Origin: JAAGZL01 sp964628835
GTDB lineage: Bacteria > Pseudomonadota > Gammaproteobacteria > Chromatiales > Chromatiaceae
Assembly: GCA_964628835.1 (NCBI GenBank)
Contig: CAZVME010000003.1
Location: 36,601-100,600, forward strand
DNA: 64,000 nucleotides
Direction: 5' to 3'
The translations under genes were made by a program, and so were the position numbers. Under the pieces are notes generated by a model. The model was not told where the DNA came from, did no database searches, and saw only the letters and a list, made by a program, of their open reading frames with translations. Positions 32,978-42,668 of the stretch are shown in pieces; positions within the stretch are counted from its first letter, which is position 1; each line of letters starts with the position of its first letter.

Positions 32978-33442
32978 TTGGACCACCCAGTAAACAAGAT
33001 TGCCCCCGGCAGTAAGATCACTATGCACTTCTCCCTGACCCTGTCAGACGGCACCGAGGCCGCATCCACCTTCGGTAACGAACCAACCACCTTTGCCATG
33101 GGGGAAGGCACCCTTTCAGATGGGCTTGAGCTATGCCTGTATGGCTTGGTTGCTGGCGAGGAGCAGACCCTAACTTTGGAGCCTGACCAGGCCTTCGGGC
33201 CACGGGATGAAAGCAAGATTCACCCCATGCCACGCAGCAACTTCGCACCAGATATGGAGCTTGAACAGGGACTGGTAATAGGTTTTACCACCCCGGAAGG
33301 CCAGGAGCTGGCGGGAATTGTGCTGGAGATCCAGGAGCAGGAAGTGATAATAGACTTCAACCACCCTCTGGCCGGGAATGAGGTTGTATTCAAAGTGGAG
33401 ATCCTGGCAGTTGACCCTCCACTGATCAAACTGGATAGCTGA
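32978..33442 (+). CDS. fkpB: FKBP-type peptidyl-prolyl isomerase, FkpB/SlpA type
   Basis: 154 residues from TTG 32978. The frame stays open to an ATG at 32906, inside the previous gene. The TTG is preferred because AAAGGAAA stands 7 to 9 nt before it and E. coli FkpB starts at an equivalent place with about 149 residues. The FKBP domain reads KITMHFSLTLSDGTEAASTF and EGTLSDGLELCLYGLVAGEE, and an inserted flap domain is followed by VDFNHPLAGNEVVFKVEIL, typical of the SlyD/FkpB group. It isomerises X-Pro bonds and acts as a chaperone. It is next to ispH, as in E. coli. Confidence 0.9.
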   Translation: MDHPVNKIAPGSKITMHFSLTLSDGTEAASTFGNEPTTFAMGEGTLSDGLELCLYGLVAGEEQTLTLEPDQAFGPRDESKIHPMPRSNFAPDMELEQGLVIGFTTPEGQELAGIVLEIQEQEVIIDFNHPLAGNEVVFKVEILAVDPPLIKLDS

Positions 33443-33450
33443 CACATCAG

Positions 33451-34386
33451 ATGAAACTGCTCCTGGCAAACCCCCGTGGATTCTGTGCTGGTGTAGACCG
33501 CGCCATCGAGATAGTCAACCGCGCCCTGGACCTGTTTGGAGCCCCAATCTACGTCCGCCACGAGGTGGTGCACAACCGGTTTGTGGTGGAGAGCCTGCGC
33601 GAGCGCGGCGCCATATTCGTAGACGAACTACATGAGATACCAGATGGAAACACGGTAATCTTCAGCGCCCACGGCGTATCCCTGGCGGTGCGAGAGGAGG
33701 CAGAACAGCGCGACCTGCGTATATTCGATGCCACCTGTCCCCTGGTAACCAAAGTGCATATGGAGGTGGCGCGCTTCAGCCGCGACAACTACGAAGTGAT
33801 ACTTATCGGCCATCGCGGTCACCCGGAAGTTGAAGGGACCATGGGCCAGTACAAAAGCTCTGGCGACCGGGGCGGAATATATCTGGTGGTAACACCGGAA
33901 GATGTGTCAGCACTCAAGATCAACAACCCGGAGCGACTGGCCTACGTAACCCAAACCACCCTCTCTGTGGATGACTCCCTGCTGGTGGTGAACGCACTGC
34001 GTGAACGCTTCCCATCCATCCAGGCACCGAAGCGGGATGACATCTGTTACGCCACCCAAAACCGTCAGGATGCGGTCAAACGGCTGGCCGACAGTTGCGA
34101 CCTGGTGCTGGTGGTTGGCTCCCCCAACAGCTCCAACTCAAACCGCCTGCGGGAGATCGCCGAGAAGATAGGAACCACAGCCTACCTGATTGATAATGCC
34201 GATGACATCCAAAAAGAGTGGCTGGAGGGCATCAACCGCTTGGGGCTCACCGCCGGTGCATCGGCACCAGATCTGCTGGTGGAGCAGGTGATTCATCTGC
34301 TTCAGAGCGTGGGTATTAATAATATAGAAGTCATGCATGGCAATAATGAGAACGTTACTTTCCCCTTACCGCCAGAACTCCAGTAG
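33451..34386 (+). CDS. ispH: 4-hydroxy-3-methylbut-2-enyl diphosphate reductase
   Basis: 311 residues. Iron-sulfur cysteines stand in NPRGFCAGVDRAI (Cys12), DATCPLVTKVH and DDICYATQNRQ. The substrate-phosphate residues lie in SAHGVS and GSPNSSNSNRL. It makes IPP and DMAPP in the last step of the MEP isoprenoid pathway. It lies 8 nt after fkpB. Its position before the minor pilin operon is conserved in Pseudomonas relatives. Confidence 0.97.
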   Translation: MKLLLANPRGFCAGVDRAIEIVNRALDLFGAPIYVRHEVVHNRFVVESLRERGAIFVDELHEIPDGNTVIFSAHGVSLAVREEAEQRDLRIFDATCPLVTKVHMEVARFSRDNYEVILIGHRGHPEVEGTMGQYKSSGDRGGIYLVVTPEDVSALKINNPERLAYVTQTTLSVDDSLLVVNALRERFPSIQAPKRDDICYATQNRQDAVKRLADSCDLVLVVGSPNSSNSNRLREIAEKIGTTAYLIDNADDIQKEWLEGINRLGLTAGASAPDLLVEQVIHLLQSVGINNIEVMHGNNENVTFPLPPELQ

Positions 34387-34501
34387 CAACCACACTTCAC
34401 CACTCCTCTCATAATCCGTACCGCCCATCGGTTAGCACTAAAGACAATTAATATAGTGTGCTAGATATTACGGTAATAGTTATTTTTGCGGAATAAAAAA
34501 T

Positions 34502-35008
34502 ATGAGAAGGAAATTTAGAAAGCAAAACTCTGGGTTTACCCTTATTGAGTTAATGATAACTGTGATACTGATTTCGGTCATCCTTGGCATTGGCGTACCC
34601 AGTTTTAAGGAACTAATACGAAACAGCCGCCTCAGCACTGCCACTAATGAATTCATATCTTCCATGTATCTGGCCCGTAGTGAAGCCGTTAAACGCAGGA
34701 CAGATATCCTAGTAACAGCTACCGATAGCAGTAATTCAGCCAATGAATGGGGATACAACGGCTGGACTATTTCGGTAGAAGATGGCGGAGAAACGCTTAA
34801 AACCGTTCGGGCAGTCCAAGACGACAGCATCACTATTGACAGCAACAATGATGTTGCCGAATTCACATATTCAGCCGACGGCAGTGTGGATAATGCAGAT
34901 ACTCTGGACATCTGTGCCACTGAAAAATCAAGCGGACGCAGAATCACCATCGATATCACCGGAAGAGCATCAGTAAACAGTGACTTCAATTCATGTCCGG
35001 AATCGTAG
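34502..35008 (+). CDS. fimT: Minor pilin FimT/FimU (GspH family)
   Basis: 168 residues. Class III leader ends NSG, followed by FTLIELMITVILISVILGIG with Glu5. The rest matches GspH/FimT: FKELIRNSRLSTATNEFISS and YLARSEAVKRRTD. It belongs to the initiating minor pilin complex that primes pilus assembly and carries PilY1. In P. aeruginosa two genes (fimT and fimU) stand here; only one is present, so it may do both jobs. Some FimT proteins bind DNA for natural transformation; that cannot be judged here. Confidence 0.9.
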   Translation: MRRKFRKQNSGFTLIELMITVILISVILGIGVPSFKELIRNSRLSTATNEFISSMYLARSEAVKRRTDILVTATDSSNSANEWGYNGWTISVEDGGETLKTVRAVQDDSITIDSNNDVAEFTYSADGSVDNADTLDICATEKSSGRRITIDITGRASVNSDFNSCPES

Positions 35009-35031
35009 AACAAACTCACGCAGGTAATGGT

Positions 35032-35520
35032 ATGACACGCAATCGTACAGCAGCAACAAATAGAGAATGCGGCTTCAGTCTGCTTGAGGCGCTGGTATCC
35101 ATGGTCATCATCTCCATCGGTCTTTTGGGACTGGCAGCCCTACAGGCAAGCGGCATCAGATTTAATCATGACGCATATGTGCGCACCCAGGCCACAACTC
35201 TGGCATACGATGTAATCGAGCGCATGCGAATTGATAGTACAAATGCAATTGGCACTAATGCATATAGTGGAACTTATTCCGCCGCCAGCGCAACTGCCAA
35301 CTGCGATTATCGCAGTGTAGCTGCTTCAGCGGCAATTAACTGTTGGCAGATAGAGATCAGAGACAATCTTCCAGGGGGAGGAGTGATCATCAGTAATGCC
35401 AGCGGCGCAAACAGTAACGAATTTACTATCACCCTATCATGGCAGGACAGATGGCAGCAGAAAGGCACAAGTGAGGTCGACTACACCACAAGTACACAAA
35501 GCTGGACCATAGCATTATGA
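35032..35520 (+). CDS. pilV: Minor pilin PilV
   Basis: 162 residues from ATG 35032, which has AGGT about 6 nt upstream. A longer start at 34993 would overlap fimT and give an unusually long leader. The class III site is NRECG/FSLLEALVSMVII, followed by GLLGLAALQASGIRFNHDAY, typical of PilV. Cysteines at CDYRS and CWQIE may form a disulfide. Part of the priming complex with FimU, PilW, PilX and PilE. Confidence 0.93.
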   Translation: MTRNRTAATNRECGFSLLEALVSMVIISIGLLGLAALQASGIRFNHDAYVRTQATTLAYDVIERMRIDSTNAIGTNAYSGTYSAASATANCDYRSVAASAAINCWQIEIRDNLPGGGVIISNASGANSNEFTITLSWQDRWQQKGTSEVDYTTSTQSWTIAL

Positions 35521-36407
35521 AGATACGTAACAAAAAAAGAATGGCAGGTCTCAGTATCGTAGAGTTGATGGTTGGTGTCGCACTCGGCTTTCTCTTGATA
35601 TCAGTGACAGTCTCAACATGGGTTACCAACAAGAAAAGTTACACCCTACAGGAAGACTTGGGCAGGATTCAGGAAAACGCCAGATTTGCCCTCAGCTTTC
35701 TTGAGTACGATATACGCATGGCGGGCTATTTTGGTTGTAAAGATGACGGACCAGTTGCAGCTGTAGAGTCCGATGGTAGCAATCTCACCATACGTTACTA
35801 CACCTCAGCAAATTTTGAAGTATCCGGTATTGTCAAAGAAGCAAGCAAGGCAACAATAACCCTGACTGATGCCGCCGACGCAGTCATTAATGACGGTGAC
35901 ACACTCGGTATTAGCAGTTGCACAAACACCGAGCTGGTTACGGTTGCAGAAAATGGCCTTACAAGAGAAGACGGCAAGATCAAGACCATAGAGACTGCCT
36001 CACCAATGTCAGATAAAGGGTATGAATCATCCTCGGTATATTTGTATCGCAGCTATACCTACAGCCTCAACGGAACAGATTTACAGCGCGGAGGACAATC
36101 TCTGGTCAGTGGAGTTGAGGCATGGGAGCTTCTGTTTGGTGAAGACACCAATGGCTCAGGCAGCACCAATCTCGAACCTGATATCTACCGGGACGCAGCT
36201 TCTGTATCAGACTGGTCAAAAGTCCGCACCGTACGTATTGCGCTTTTGATCAGCTCAACCAATACATACGGCCCGGATAAGGACACCCGCACCTACGATC
36301 TACTCAACGTGGACAATGATGTAGACGTCGCTGATTTTGATGACCCTGATGATGAACGACGTCGACGCAGAGTTTTTCGCACCACAGTCATAACCAGGAA
36401 TTTGTAA
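35517..36407 (+). CDS. pilW: Minor pilin PilW
   Basis: 296 residues. The start overlaps the pilV stop by 4 nt. Class III site RMAG/LSIVELMVGVALGF. The following TNKKSYTLQEDLGRIQENARF then FLEYDIRMAGYFGC is diagnostic of PilW. The large C-terminal head and CTNTELV point to disulfide-linked folding. It connects the FimU-PilV-PilX-PilE core to PilY1. Confidence 0.95.
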   Translation: MKIRNKKRMAGLSIVELMVGVALGFLLISVTVSTWVTNKKSYTLQEDLGRIQENARFALSFLEYDIRMAGYFGCKDDGPVAAVESDGSNLTIRYYTSANFEVSGIVKEASKATITLTDAADAVINDGDTLGISSCTNTELVTVAENGLTREDGKIKTIETASPMSDKGYESSSVYLYRSYTYSLNGTDLQRGGQSLVSGVEAWELLFGEDTNGSGSTNLEPDIYRDAASVSDWSKVRTVRIALLISSTNTYGPDKDTRTYDLLNVDNDVDVADFDDPDDERRRRRVFRTTVITRNL

Positions 36408-36913
36408 TGAATACCAGACCCATACCCGCCACAGAAACAGGCTTGAATCTTAGGCACTTTGAGAGATCATCCCAACCATTCCAACAACAGGGTGCTGTAC
36501 TGGCGGTGAGTCTGATCCTCCTATTTGCCATGACCATTCTTGGGATAACCGCCCTGAACTCCACAAAGCTTGAGCAGAACATGGCAGGTAACTTCCAGTC
36601 TTCCGTCCGTGCTTTTGAGTTGGCAGAAAGCGCCATACTCGATGGCATGCGAACAGCCAGAGACATCACCGCTGGAAATGCAGGTAGCTCCAGTGCAAAC
36701 CTGGGCAACTACGGCGGGAGTTACGATATGAGTATCAGGCAGATTGATAAAACTGAAGTACCAAGAGGTCGCTCATCATCAGGTCTAGGTTCTGCGTTTA
36801 CCTATTGGGATATCACAGGCACCGGAACAATCAAATCACCTGACGGGACCACAATTGTTGCTGAGGAGATAGTCCATCAGGGTGCTTTCATGCTAGGACC
36901 AGGAAAACAGTAA
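36407..36913 (+). CDS. pilX: Minor pilin PilX
   Basis: 168 residues. Start and pilW stop share one base (TAATG). Class III site FQQQG/AVLAVSLILLFAMTILG lacks Glu5, as is normal for PilX. Next comes NSTKLEQNMAGNFQSSVRAFELAE, the PilX_N signature, quoted here in two parts: NSTKLEQNMAGNF and RAFELAESAILDG. The leader is unusually long at about 28 residues. It sits at the pilus tip with PilW and PilY1. Confidence 0.92.
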   Translation: MNTRPIPATETGLNLRHFERSSQPFQQQGAVLAVSLILLFAMTILGITALNSTKLEQNMAGNFQSSVRAFELAESAILDGMRTARDITAGNAGSSSANLGNYGGSYDMSIRQIDKTEVPRGRSSSGLGSAFTYWDITGTGTIKSPDGTTIVAEEIVHQGAFMLGPGKQ

Positions 36914-36942
36914 GGTATAAACGAACATCTGAGGCGACACTC

Positions 36943-39900
36943 ATGACATACACACGCAAACTGGCAAACTTAACCCTCTCGGTACTCCTTACTCTTTTCG
37001 CAGGGATGTCAATCGCCGACGACACCGAAATCTACATCGGGGATGCATCCACCTCATCCGGCACCATACTGCCCAATATCCTGTTTATCCTGGACACCTC
37101 CTCCAGTATGACCAACATGGATGGCGGCACTGAGACACGCCTGGACCGAATGAAAGAGGCTCTACGTCAGATAATCAGTACCTCAAATAACGTTAATATG
37201 GGACTGATGCGGTTCCACAAAAATGGCGGACCGGTACTCTACCCGGTCAAAGATATCAATATGGCAGCCGGCGACGTGGATGGAGAGGATGCAGGCAATC
37301 TATCCTTCACTGTTTCCGCATCAGAAGATGACGCCGAGGAGAAAAGCGGCGTCGTAACCTTGACCAACACCAACCTGTTCCTCACCCACAGAGCAGGTAC
37401 CAGTGGCACAGTAAGCGTGCGCGTTAGTACCGGCAACGATGATGCAGAAGAGAGGGTAAGCAGTGGTGCTATGTCCCGCGGCAGTACCGATCTCGAGATC
37501 ACCGATGACGGTAGCAATCGCCAGATGATCGGCATGCGTTTCCAGAACATAACCATCCCTCAAGGAGCAGACGTAACTGCTGCAGCCCTCACCTTCGAGG
37601 TAGATGAGACAAAGAGTATTAGTGACCCACTTACAGTCAAGGTGTGGGGCGAAGCAGAGGATACTGCAGGTGGGTTCGGCAGTGGCGCCTTAGACATAAG
37701 TGGTCGCTCTGACACCACCGCCTTCATCCACTGGGAAATACCAACAGGACTGAGCGTCAACGACATTTTTTCAACCATTGACACCACCCTCGCCGGAAGC
37801 TACGATTTCTCAGATGTAGTGGAAGAGATCACCGACCGCGGTGGATGGGGCTCTGGCAACGACATGGCCTTTTTTATCGAGCATGTATCTGGTAGTGGAA
37901 TTAGAACCGCAGAATCCAATAATGGTGAATCTAGTTCCGCCCCCCTACTCACGGCGGCATGGTCAACAGGTGTGGGAACCACTCAGACGGTGGGTGTACG
38001 CTTTCGAAATATCAATATCCCACAGGGCGCTACCATCACCAATGCTTACCTGGAGTTTGGCGCAGCATCCAGCGGAACAGGCGCCACCACCCTGACCATA
38101 CAGGGTGAAGATACAGATGACGCGGACGCATTTACCACCGACGCCTCAAATATCAGCGGCAGAACCACTACTACAGAATCTGTTACCACCCAATACGGCA
38201 GCGATTGGGTAAGTACCAGTCGCTATCAGTCTGATGATATGACTGCCATTGTACAGGGCCTCGTCAACCGTTCTGGCTGGTGTGGCGGTAACGCCATGGC
38301 ATTTATCCTCACCTCTTCAACAGATACCAACCGTATAGCCTGGTCTTACGATGGAAACCCCTCAGAGGCACCGGTACTGAAAATTGAGTACGACGAGGAT
38401 ACGGTACCAGACGGTGCATGCATCAATCAGACCCTTCAAGCCCAGGTGATCAGCGGCAACGATGATGCCGAAGAGGCAGCAGACGGCAGTATAGATATCA
38501 GCAGCTCAGACCTGGAAATGGTACAGGAGTCCAGCACCCAGACTATAGGAATTCGTTTCCGCAACATACAAATCCCGAAAGACACCACCATCCTGGAGGC
38601 ACACATAACCTTCACCACGGATGAGACTCCAACTAACTCTACCTCTTTGACTATTACTGGCGAAGATGTGGATAATTCTGATGAGTTCAGTACGACCACT
38701 GACAACATCACAAACAGACTCAGCAACAATCCAACGTCAGCAACGGCAAGCTGGTCCTCCATACCTACCTGGAGCACGACCAACGAACAACATCGGTCAC
38801 CAGACGTGAGGGATATAGTAGCCGAAATAACCACTCGGGCTGGCTGGGAGAGTGGCAACGCCATGACCTTCCTAATCAGTGGCACCGGCAAGCGTGTCGC
38901 CCACTCCTACGATGGCGTTCCATCAGGATCCCCTATTTTAACCATCAAGGTGCAGGGGAAACTTGGGACTGGGTATTTGACCGTACGCGACCAACTGACA
39001 GAAATCGTGGACAATTTAAACTACAAAACCGGCACCCCCATCCTGGATACCATGTACGAAGCCGCAAACTACTGGCGTGGTGGAGAGGTATATTACGGGC
39101 GAACTCGCGGCCAGGGTAATACACTGGACCCAAGCGTAAGCACCAGTCGCAGCCAATATACCCGGGTAAGCCGTGACTCTTCCTACACCGGTGGCACACT
39201 GGTTCAACCGGCAGGTTGCACCGATGACAACCCCAACAGCACCGCTTGCATCAACGAGTATATTTCTGGTAACCCGGTCTATACCACACCGGTAACGGAA
39301 TGGTGTCAGGCCAACTACCAGATACTGCTCTCCGATGGCTATGGATACGGCACCCAATCTGTCAGCATGACCAACAGCTTGGTGGGGTCAGACTACAACT
39401 GCTCAGGACATGATAATTGCTCAACTAAACTTGTGGAGTTTATGCATAACGAGGACCAGTTGACCGGAGTCGGATTTGAAGAAGACCAGACAGTTAAAAC
39501 CTACACTATCGGTTTTAATTTCAGCGGCGATTTCCTGCGCGACATGGCCACCCTGGGTGGAGGTGAGTTCAGGGAAGCCAGTAGCGCCGATGAGTTAGCC
39601 GCGGTATTCCAGGCCTTCATCGCTGATATACTGTCCCACTCCACATCCTTCACGGCACCTGCAGTTTCAGTCAATGTATTTAATAAGCTGTATCATGACA
39701 ATGAGATCTACTTTTCAGAATTTCTCCCAAAACGAGAAAAACGCTGGCCCGGTAATCTCAAAAAATACAAGATCTGCACCCAAGAAATGATTACCGCTGG
39801 CAGCTGCAGTACTGCCGGAGAAATCCTGGATGCCAATAACTCTCCAGCCGTAACATCCAGCGGATTTTTCAATACATCTTCACGCAGCATCTGGAGCTCT

Positions 39901-41733
39901 TCTGTCGATGGTAATGTGGTTGAGGCTGGTGGTGCTGGCATGGAGGTCCCGGTGCATACATCCAGGACCATTTACACCTACACTGGAAGCTCTACTCCAA
40001 CCAATACCGCCCTTGGTACCGCCGACCATATGATCAGCGAGACCGACGAGGACGCATTGGTGGGAGATGCAATAAGAACCCTGCTGGACGGTGATGCCCT
40101 CAGTGACGCAGATTACTCAGATCTGGTCTACTGGGTGCTGGGAAAAGATATAAATGATGAAGATGAGGATGGTGACACCACTGATGAGCGCTGGAAGATT
40201 GGCTCATCACTGCATGCCAAACCTCTAACCGTTACATTTGGCAAGGATGGGAACGATGGCATCAACAAGATCTTTCTGGCAACCAACACGGGATCTATAC
40301 AAATGATCAATACCCACTCTGGTATTGAGGAGTGGTCCTTTATCCCCCAGACGATGCTGGATAAACAGAAGGAGCTCATGACCAATGCCGAGGGTGATTT
40401 AATCTACGGGCTTGACAGCGATATAACGCGCTGGGTCAAAGATGTGGATGATGATGGTGTAATCGAACCGTCAGCCGGAGATAAGGTGTATATATTCTTC
40501 GGGATGCGCAGAGGTGGCAGAAACATATATGCCATGGATGTAACACCAGCTAGCACTTTGACCAGTAAGTCTTCCACCTCAGGTATTACACCAACCCTGA
40601 AATGGCGCATAATTGGCGGCACCACCACCGGTTTTGACAACCTTGGGCAGACTTGGTCTCCCCCTAAGCCGGCCACAATCAAGTGGAATGGCGCCTCTAA
40701 AAACGTGCTCATATTCGGCGGCGGATACCACCCCGATCAAGACACACAGTTTGGTACCAGCAGTTACGGTAATGCTATCTATATCGTAGACATGGAGACT
40801 GGAGCGCTATTGTGGTGGGCATCAAGTGACACTGGCGCCAACCTTGCCCTGAGTGATATGGATTACCCTATACCATCTGAAGTAACAGTGATGGATTCAA
40901 ATTTCGATGGGTATACTGACCGTATCTATGTAGGTGACACCGGGGGACAGCTATGGCGCATTGATCTCGGAACAAATCTGACCAGCGTATCCGGAAGTGG
41001 AGGAGTGCTGGCTAATGTGTCCAGTAGCTCACCGGTTAGTGAAAACCGCAAGTTCTTCTATCCACCAGATGTAGCACTGATAGATGACTCCACATACTCA
41101 AGCACACAAGAGTACGATATGGTAACCATAGCCTCTGGTGACCGCGCCAACCCGACCGAAACCAGCGTGCACGATCAGGTCTACGCCTTCCGTGACACCG
41201 CTACCACCCTGTCACCAGGAAGCATTACAACCCTAACCCAAAGTGACCTGTATGATGCCACTTTAAACCTGATTCAGGAGTCTGATGGAACAATAAATAC
41301 CACCCAACTTGCAACTCTAAAGGCTGCGAATGGTTGGTATATAAACCTGAACAATCCTAGCTGGAATGGAGAAAAGGGCTTGTCCAAGACTATAATCCTC
41401 GAAGGAGTACTACTCTTCTCCACCTACGCCCCAGGAGAACAAGCAGGTACTAATCAGTGTGTAGCACCGGTTGAAGGGTCAGGCAAATTCTATGCAGTCA
41501 ATCTTCTGAATGCGGGAGCAGTATACCCCGCATGGGACGGCACCAGCAGCAACTACACCCGGGACGACAGGAACTATGATACAAACCTGCCTGGTATACC
41601 ACCAGACCCAATAATCGTATTCCTCCCAAATGACTCCGGCGGCACAACAGGCTATACCTTTGTAGGCCCACAAGGTGTCGGCTCTAAGGATTACTCAGCA
41701 AAGAAATTATATTGGCATCAAGAGAAAGACTAA
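36943..41733 (+). CDS. pilY1: PilY1 tip adhesin with vWA domain split by three inserted modules
   Basis: 1596 residues, longer than P. aeruginosa PilY1 (about 1160). A Sec signal (1-25) is followed by a vWA domain that begins NILFILDTSSSM with MIDAS Asp51. It is interrupted by about 500-560 residues, then resumes at YKTGTPILDTMYEA and LLSDGYG (about 680-800). The insert has three related beta-rich modules starting near 160, 346 and 500; they share GNDDAEE (first and third), VRFRNINIPQGA-type, RGGW/RSGW/RAGW and AxSYDG-type motifs. The C-terminal beta-propeller (about 880-1590) has calcium loops DVDDDGVIEPSAGD and DSNFDGYTDRIYVGD. It caps the minor pilin complex, controls extension and retraction and mediates adhesion. 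Confidence 0.93.
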   Translation: MTYTRKLANLTLSVLLTLFAGMSIADDTEIYIGDASTSSGTILPNILFILDTSSSMTNMDGGTETRLDRMKEALRQIISTSNNVNMGLMRFHKNGGPVLYPVKDINMAAGDVDGEDAGNLSFTVSASEDDAEEKSGVVTLTNTNLFLTHRAGTSGTVSVRVSTGNDDAEERVSSGAMSRGSTDLEITDDGSNRQMIGMRFQNITIPQGADVTAAALTFEVDETKSISDPLTVKVWGEAEDTAGGFGSGALDISGRSDTTAFIHWEIPTGLSVNDIFSTIDTTLAGSYDFSDVVEEITDRGGWGSGNDMAFFIEHVSGSGIRTAESNNGESSSAPLLTAAWSTGVGTTQTVGVRFRNINIPQGATITNAYLEFGAASSGTGATTLTIQGEDTDDADAFTTDASNISGRTTTTESVTTQYGSDWVSTSRYQSDDMTAIVQGLVNRSGWCGGNAMAFILTSSTDTNRIAWSYDGNPSEAPVLKIEYDEDTVPDGACINQTLQAQVISGNDDAEEAADGSIDISSSDLEMVQESSTQTIGIRFRNIQIPKDTTILEAHITFTTDETPTNSTSLTITGEDVDNSDEFSTTTDNITNRLSNNPTSATASWSSIPTWSTTNEQHRSPDVRDIVAEITTRAGWESGNAMTFLISGTGKRVAHSYDGVPSGSPILTIKVQGKLGTGYLTVRDQLTEIVDNLNYKTGTPILDTMYEAANYWRGGEVYYGRTRGQGNTLDPSVSTSRSQYTRVSRDSSYTGGTLVQPAGCTDDNPNSTACINEYISGNPVYTTPVTEWCQANYQILLSDGYGYGTQSVSMTNSLVGSDYNCSGHDNCSTKLVEFMHNEDQLTGVGFEEDQTVKTYTIGFNFSGDFLRDMATLGGGEFREASSADELAAVFQAFIADILSHSTSFTAPAVSVNVFNKLYHDNEIYFSEFLPKREKRWPGNLKKYKICTQEMITAGSCSTAGEILDANNSPAVTSSGFFNTSSRSIWSSSVDGNVVEAGGAGMEVPVHTSRTIYTYTGSSTPTNTALGTADHMISETDEDALVGDAIRTLLDGDALSDADYSDLVYWVLGKDINDEDEDGDTTDERWKIGSSLHAKPLTVTFGKDGNDGINKIFLATNTGSIQMINTHSGIEEWSFIPQTMLDKQKELMTNAEGDLIYGLDSDITRWVKDVDDDGVIEPSAGDKVYIFFGMRRGGRNIYAMDVTPASTLTSKSSTSGITPTLKWRIIGGTTTGFDNLGQTWSPPKPATIKWNGASKNVLIFGGGYHPDQDTQFGTSSYGNAIYIVDMETGALLWWASSDTGANLALSDMDYPIPSEVTVMDSNFDGYTDRIYVGDTGGQLWRIDLGTNLTSVSGSGGVLANVSSSSPVSENRKFFYPPDVALIDDSTYSSTQEYDMVTIASGDRANPTETSVHDQVYAFRDTATTLSPGSITTLTQSDLYDATLNLIQESDGTINTTQLATLKAANGWYINLNNPSWNGEKGLSKTIILEGVLLFSTYAPGEQAGTNQCVAPVEGSGKFYAVNLLNAGAVYPAWDGTSSNYTRDDRNYDTNLPGIPPDPIIVFLPNDSGGTTGYTFVGPQGVGSKDYSAKKLYWHQEKD

Positions 41734-41764
41734 CCACTCATGGATAATGGGATGGTAATAATAT

Positions 41765-41793
41765 CTCATGCCCCCTAATACGAGGGGCATGAG
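41765..41793 (+). repeat. Perfect hairpin between pilY1 and pilE
   Basis: CTCATGCCCC, 9-nt loop CTAATACGA, GGGGCATGAG. A 10-bp GC-rich stem 32 nt after the pilY1 stop and 26 nt before the pilE start. No T tract follows on the plus strand, so it is more likely an mRNA-processing or attenuation structure than a simple terminator. Confidence 0.7.
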
Positions 41794-41818
41794 AAACAAA
41801 AGGCCAGTTGGAGATAAA

Positions 41819-42298
41819 ATGAAACATCATAACCTTAAGAGATCTGTAACCGGTAAACGTACGCATGGATTCACCTTAATAGAACTAATGATCGTGGTGG
41901 TCGTCATTGCAATAGTGGTGTCAGTCGCGTACCCGTCTTACTCTGAGAGCGTACGGAAATCGCGACGAAGCGACGCTAAAAGCGCACTCCTGGAAGCAGC
42001 AAATCGTCAGGAACTGTTTTTTTCCAACTTCAACACCTACACCACAGTTGTTGTTCCTGCAGCCTCCCCCTGCGCTGGCACAGCCTGCGGCCTTAACTTT
42101 GGCTCAACATCCAGCCCAGAGGGCTACTATACAATTTCTGTTTCTGCAGCCAACAATACCAGCTTTCTGTTAACAGCTTCGCGCATGGCTGGAACGAGCC
42201 AGGAAGAGGACAAGTGCGGCAATTTCAGACTGACAAATACTGGAGCTCAAACTATAACTAGCGAAAGCGGTGGCATGACAGCAGCTAAATGTTGGTAA
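41819..42298 (+). CDS. pilE: Minor pilin PilE
   Basis: 159 residues from ATG 41819, with GGAG about 7 nt upstream. A start at 41768 lies inside the hairpin and is rejected. Class III site RTHG/FTLIELMIVVVVIAIVVSV with Glu5, then YPSYSESVRKSRRSDAKSAL, the PilE signature. Three or four cysteines (CAGTACGL, KCGNF, AKCW) fit disulfide bridges. Last gene of the minor pilin operon. Confidence 0.94.
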   Translation: MKHHNLKRSVTGKRTHGFTLIELMIVVVVIAIVVSVAYPSYSESVRKSRRSDAKSALLEAANRQELFFSNFNTYTTVVVPAASPCAGTACGLNFGSTSSPEGYYTISVSAANNTSFLLTASRMAGTSQEEDKCGNFRLTNTGAQTITSESGGMTAAKCW

Positions 42299-42516
42299 TA
42301 ATCCAGCTACGGCCAGACCTACTTGGAGTGTCTAATACAAGCTCACGCAAAAGGGGATTTTATTAGAGCCTGTTAACATTAATCCAAAATGCGCCTCCAT
42401 TGAGTTTACAACATACTCACTGCAAACATCATCACAACCTGTCACTGCTTTGTTATGGCAGTCAGGCCCATCGTTTTACAAAATACATAATTATCTCGCG
42501 CAATCAACAATCAAAG

Positions 42517-42545
42517 TTGTCTAGCTAACCCCATTTAATTATAAT
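42517..42545 (+). promoter_or_regulatory. Sigma-70 promoter of tRNA-Thr
   Basis: TTGTCT (42517-42522), exactly 17 nt, TATAAT (42540-42545, full consensus). The start would fall near 42552, seven bases before the mature tRNA. Good agreement with a strong stable-RNA promoter. Confidence 0.85.
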
Positions 42546-42558
42546 CCACTGTCTTCGG

Positions 42559-42634
<76 letters not shown>

Positions 42635-42668
42635 TTTTATCAACCCTATCTGTACCTGGCCCTGACAG

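Noticed and set aside
34502..42298. Type II secretion pseudopilin cluster
   Set aside because: PilW, PilX and PilY1 signatures and the ispH neighbour identify the type IV pilus minor pilin operon.
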